In this document: positions 6,252 to 6,508 of the stretch, piece by piece
Position numbering within the stretch: the stretch's first letter is position 1
How the letters are laid out: each line of letters begins with the position of its first letter
Assembly: GCA_946623915.1 (NCBI GenBank)
Contig: CAMORQ010000117.1
Coordinates: 1-6,508 of the forward strand
Direction: 5' to 3'
Length of the DNA: 6,508 bases
Source of the DNA: an uncultured Coriobacteriaceae bacterium
Lineage (GTDB): Bacteria; Actinomycetota; Coriobacteriia; Coriobacteriales; Eggerthellaceae
Notes under the pieces: model-generated
Databases searched by the model: none
What the model saw: only the letters and a program-made list of their open reading frames with translations
Told to the model about the DNA's origin: nothing
Position numbers and translations under genes: made by a program

Positions 6252-6377
6252 CCACCTTCCGATGATTGTGATGCGTTTGAATTCATGCACTAACTGTACC
6301 ACATACTGTCCCATCAGGCATTCTAGTATTGCGTACACGTGCGGTCCTTCTACACCGATTCGCGAAAACGTATACAT
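6243..6377 (-). CDS. Possible 44-aa small ORF / leader peptide
   Basis: Unrecognised. The minus strand can encode 44 aa, MYTFSRIGVEGPHVYAILEC at the start and ITIIGRWSK at the end, with a moderately hydrophobic middle (HVYAILECLMGQYVVQLV). It has a Shine-Dalgarno GAAGG 7 nt before the ATG and a candidate promoter about 40 bp upstream. The same frame is open back to an ATG at 6461 (72 aa), but that start lacks a Shine-Dalgarno. Codon use (ATA, CTA, TTA, many A/T third bases) is unlike that of the neighbours. It could be a leader peptide controlling the CorC-like gene, a young or transferred gene, or non-coding sequence that is open by chance. The stop codon lies in the 17-bp palindrome. Confidence 0.3.
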   Translation of the reverse strand: MYTFSRIGVEGPHVYAILECLMGQYVVQLVHEFKRITIIGRWSK

Positions 6378-6382
6378 TTTCG
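6363..6382. repeat. 20-bp imperfect palindrome
   Basis: CGAAAA-C-GTATAC-A-TTTTCG: symmetrical except for one mismatched pair (6369 and 6376). It covers the start codon of the possible 44-aa ORF and touches the next hairpin. It could be a regulator-binding site or an RNA stem. Confidence 0.5.
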
Positions 6383-6398
6383 AGCCTTCGGCAGGCTC
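6382..6398. repeat. GAGCCT-N5-AGGCTC hairpin
   Basis: Perfect 6-bp stem with a 5-nt loop (TTCGGC context). On the minus strand it lies just before the possible small-ORF ATG and contains its Shine-Dalgarno (GAAGG), so the folded RNA could hide the ribosome binding site. There is no T-run, so it is not a terminator. Confidence 0.45.
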
Positions 6399-6419
6399 TG
6401 TGAGAGATATCCAGCTTGA

Positions 6420-6448
6420 ATTGTGGATGGATGCTCGTCGGTTGTAAC
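6420..6448 (-). promoter_or_regulatory. Candidate promoter for the small ORF / CorC operon
   Basis: On the minus strand GTTACA (6443-6448) and CACAAT (6420-6425) are 17 bp apart, each matching four of six consensus positions. The -35 lies inside the CGTCGGTT-GT-AACCGACG inverted repeat, suggesting control by a DNA-binding protein. Transcription from here would give the CorC-like gene a leader of about 240 nt. Tentative. Confidence 0.3.
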
Positions 6449-6453
6449 CGACG
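6436..6453. repeat. CGTCGGTT-GT-AACCGACG inverted repeat
   Basis: 18-bp perfect inverted repeat with 8-bp arms and a 2-bp centre. As RNA it could form a 7-bp stem with a 4-nt loop, but no T-run follows on either strand. It more likely is an operator or structural element. It overlaps the putative -35 above. Confidence 0.55.
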
Positions 6454-6508
6454 TCTGGCATCGACCGTTGGGAGTGGGAGCCTTCCGCTCACCGCCCGTT
6501 CGCGTCCC

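Larger units (their letters stand above)
6177..6508. other. Repeat-rich region upstream of the CorC-like gene
   Basis: 332 bp with no convincing gene and visibly lower GC and different codon use in all frames than the genes to its left. It holds several inverted repeats: TGGGC-N5-GCCCA (6213-6227), a perfect 17-bp palindrome (6235-6251), a 20-bp palindrome with one mismatched pair (6363-6382), GAGCCT-N5-AGGCTC (6382-6398) and CGTCGGTT-GT-AACCGACG (6436-6453). A possible 44-aa ORF runs on the minus strand. This is probably the 5' regulatory region of the CorC/PspC operon. No tRNA or recognised riboswitch was seen. The upstream neighbour gene is outside the window. Confidence 0.6.

Noticed and set aside
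6408..6508. M-box (ykoK) Mg2+ riboswitch upstream of the CorC-like gene
   Set aside because: GGTGAGCGGAAGGCTCC on the minus strand vaguely recalls the M-box start, but the conserved core (GACGCCAATGGG-like) is missing.
6460..6508. tRNA at the right edge (GTTCGCGTCCC on the plus strand)
   Set aside because: The flanking bases do not form a T-stem, and no D-arm or anticodon arm is visible.
1..6508. CRISPR array, insertion sequence or prophage
   Set aside because: No regularly spaced repeats, transposase, integrase or phage protein is visible; genes are dense and co-directional housekeeping types.

Overview
This window looks like a stretch of ordinary chromosome from a high-GC actinobacterium. 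The best guess is a gut member of the Coriobacteriia (Eggerthellaceae-like). That is inferred from the strong G/C bias at third codon positions, the protein styles (PspC/LiaF-like membrane proteins, two half-size TrkA proteins) and the gene mix. No marker gene here fixes the genus. All seven confident genes lie on the minus strand, so the region is best read from right to left.

Layout in transcription order: (1) 6177-6508, a 332-bp non-genic or weakly coding stretch with several inverted repeats and one possible 44-aa small ORF. (2) 6176-4851, a full-length CNNM/CorC-type (HlyC/TlyC family) membrane protein with DUF21, two CBS motifs and a CorC_HlyC domain. (3) 4811-3912, a PspC-domain protein with the PspC domain at its N-terminus. 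(4) 3909-3484, a second PspC-domain protein with the domain at its C-terminus. Genes 2-4 are closely spaced (39 and 2 bp) and probably form one envelope/cation-homeostasis operon. (5) 3335-2625, a membrane-anchored RlpA-like double-psi beta-barrel protein with its own promoter. (6) 2545-1889 and (7) 1879-1202, two half-size TrkA/KtrA-type RCK proteins 9 bp apart, which should gate a K+ channel encoded elsewhere. (8) 1107-1, purB (adenylosuccinate lyase), cut by the left edge of the window.

No mobile element, CRISPR array, tRNA or rRNA was seen. I found no clearly new biological system; most of the window is housekeeping and envelope physiology. The parts most worth a second look are the repeat-rich leader upstream of the CorC-like gene (possible leader peptide and a 17-bp perfect palindrome), the mirror-image pair of PspC proteins, the RlpA-like protein lacking the expected catalytic histidine, and the 6-7-6 inverted repeat in the promoter of that gene.
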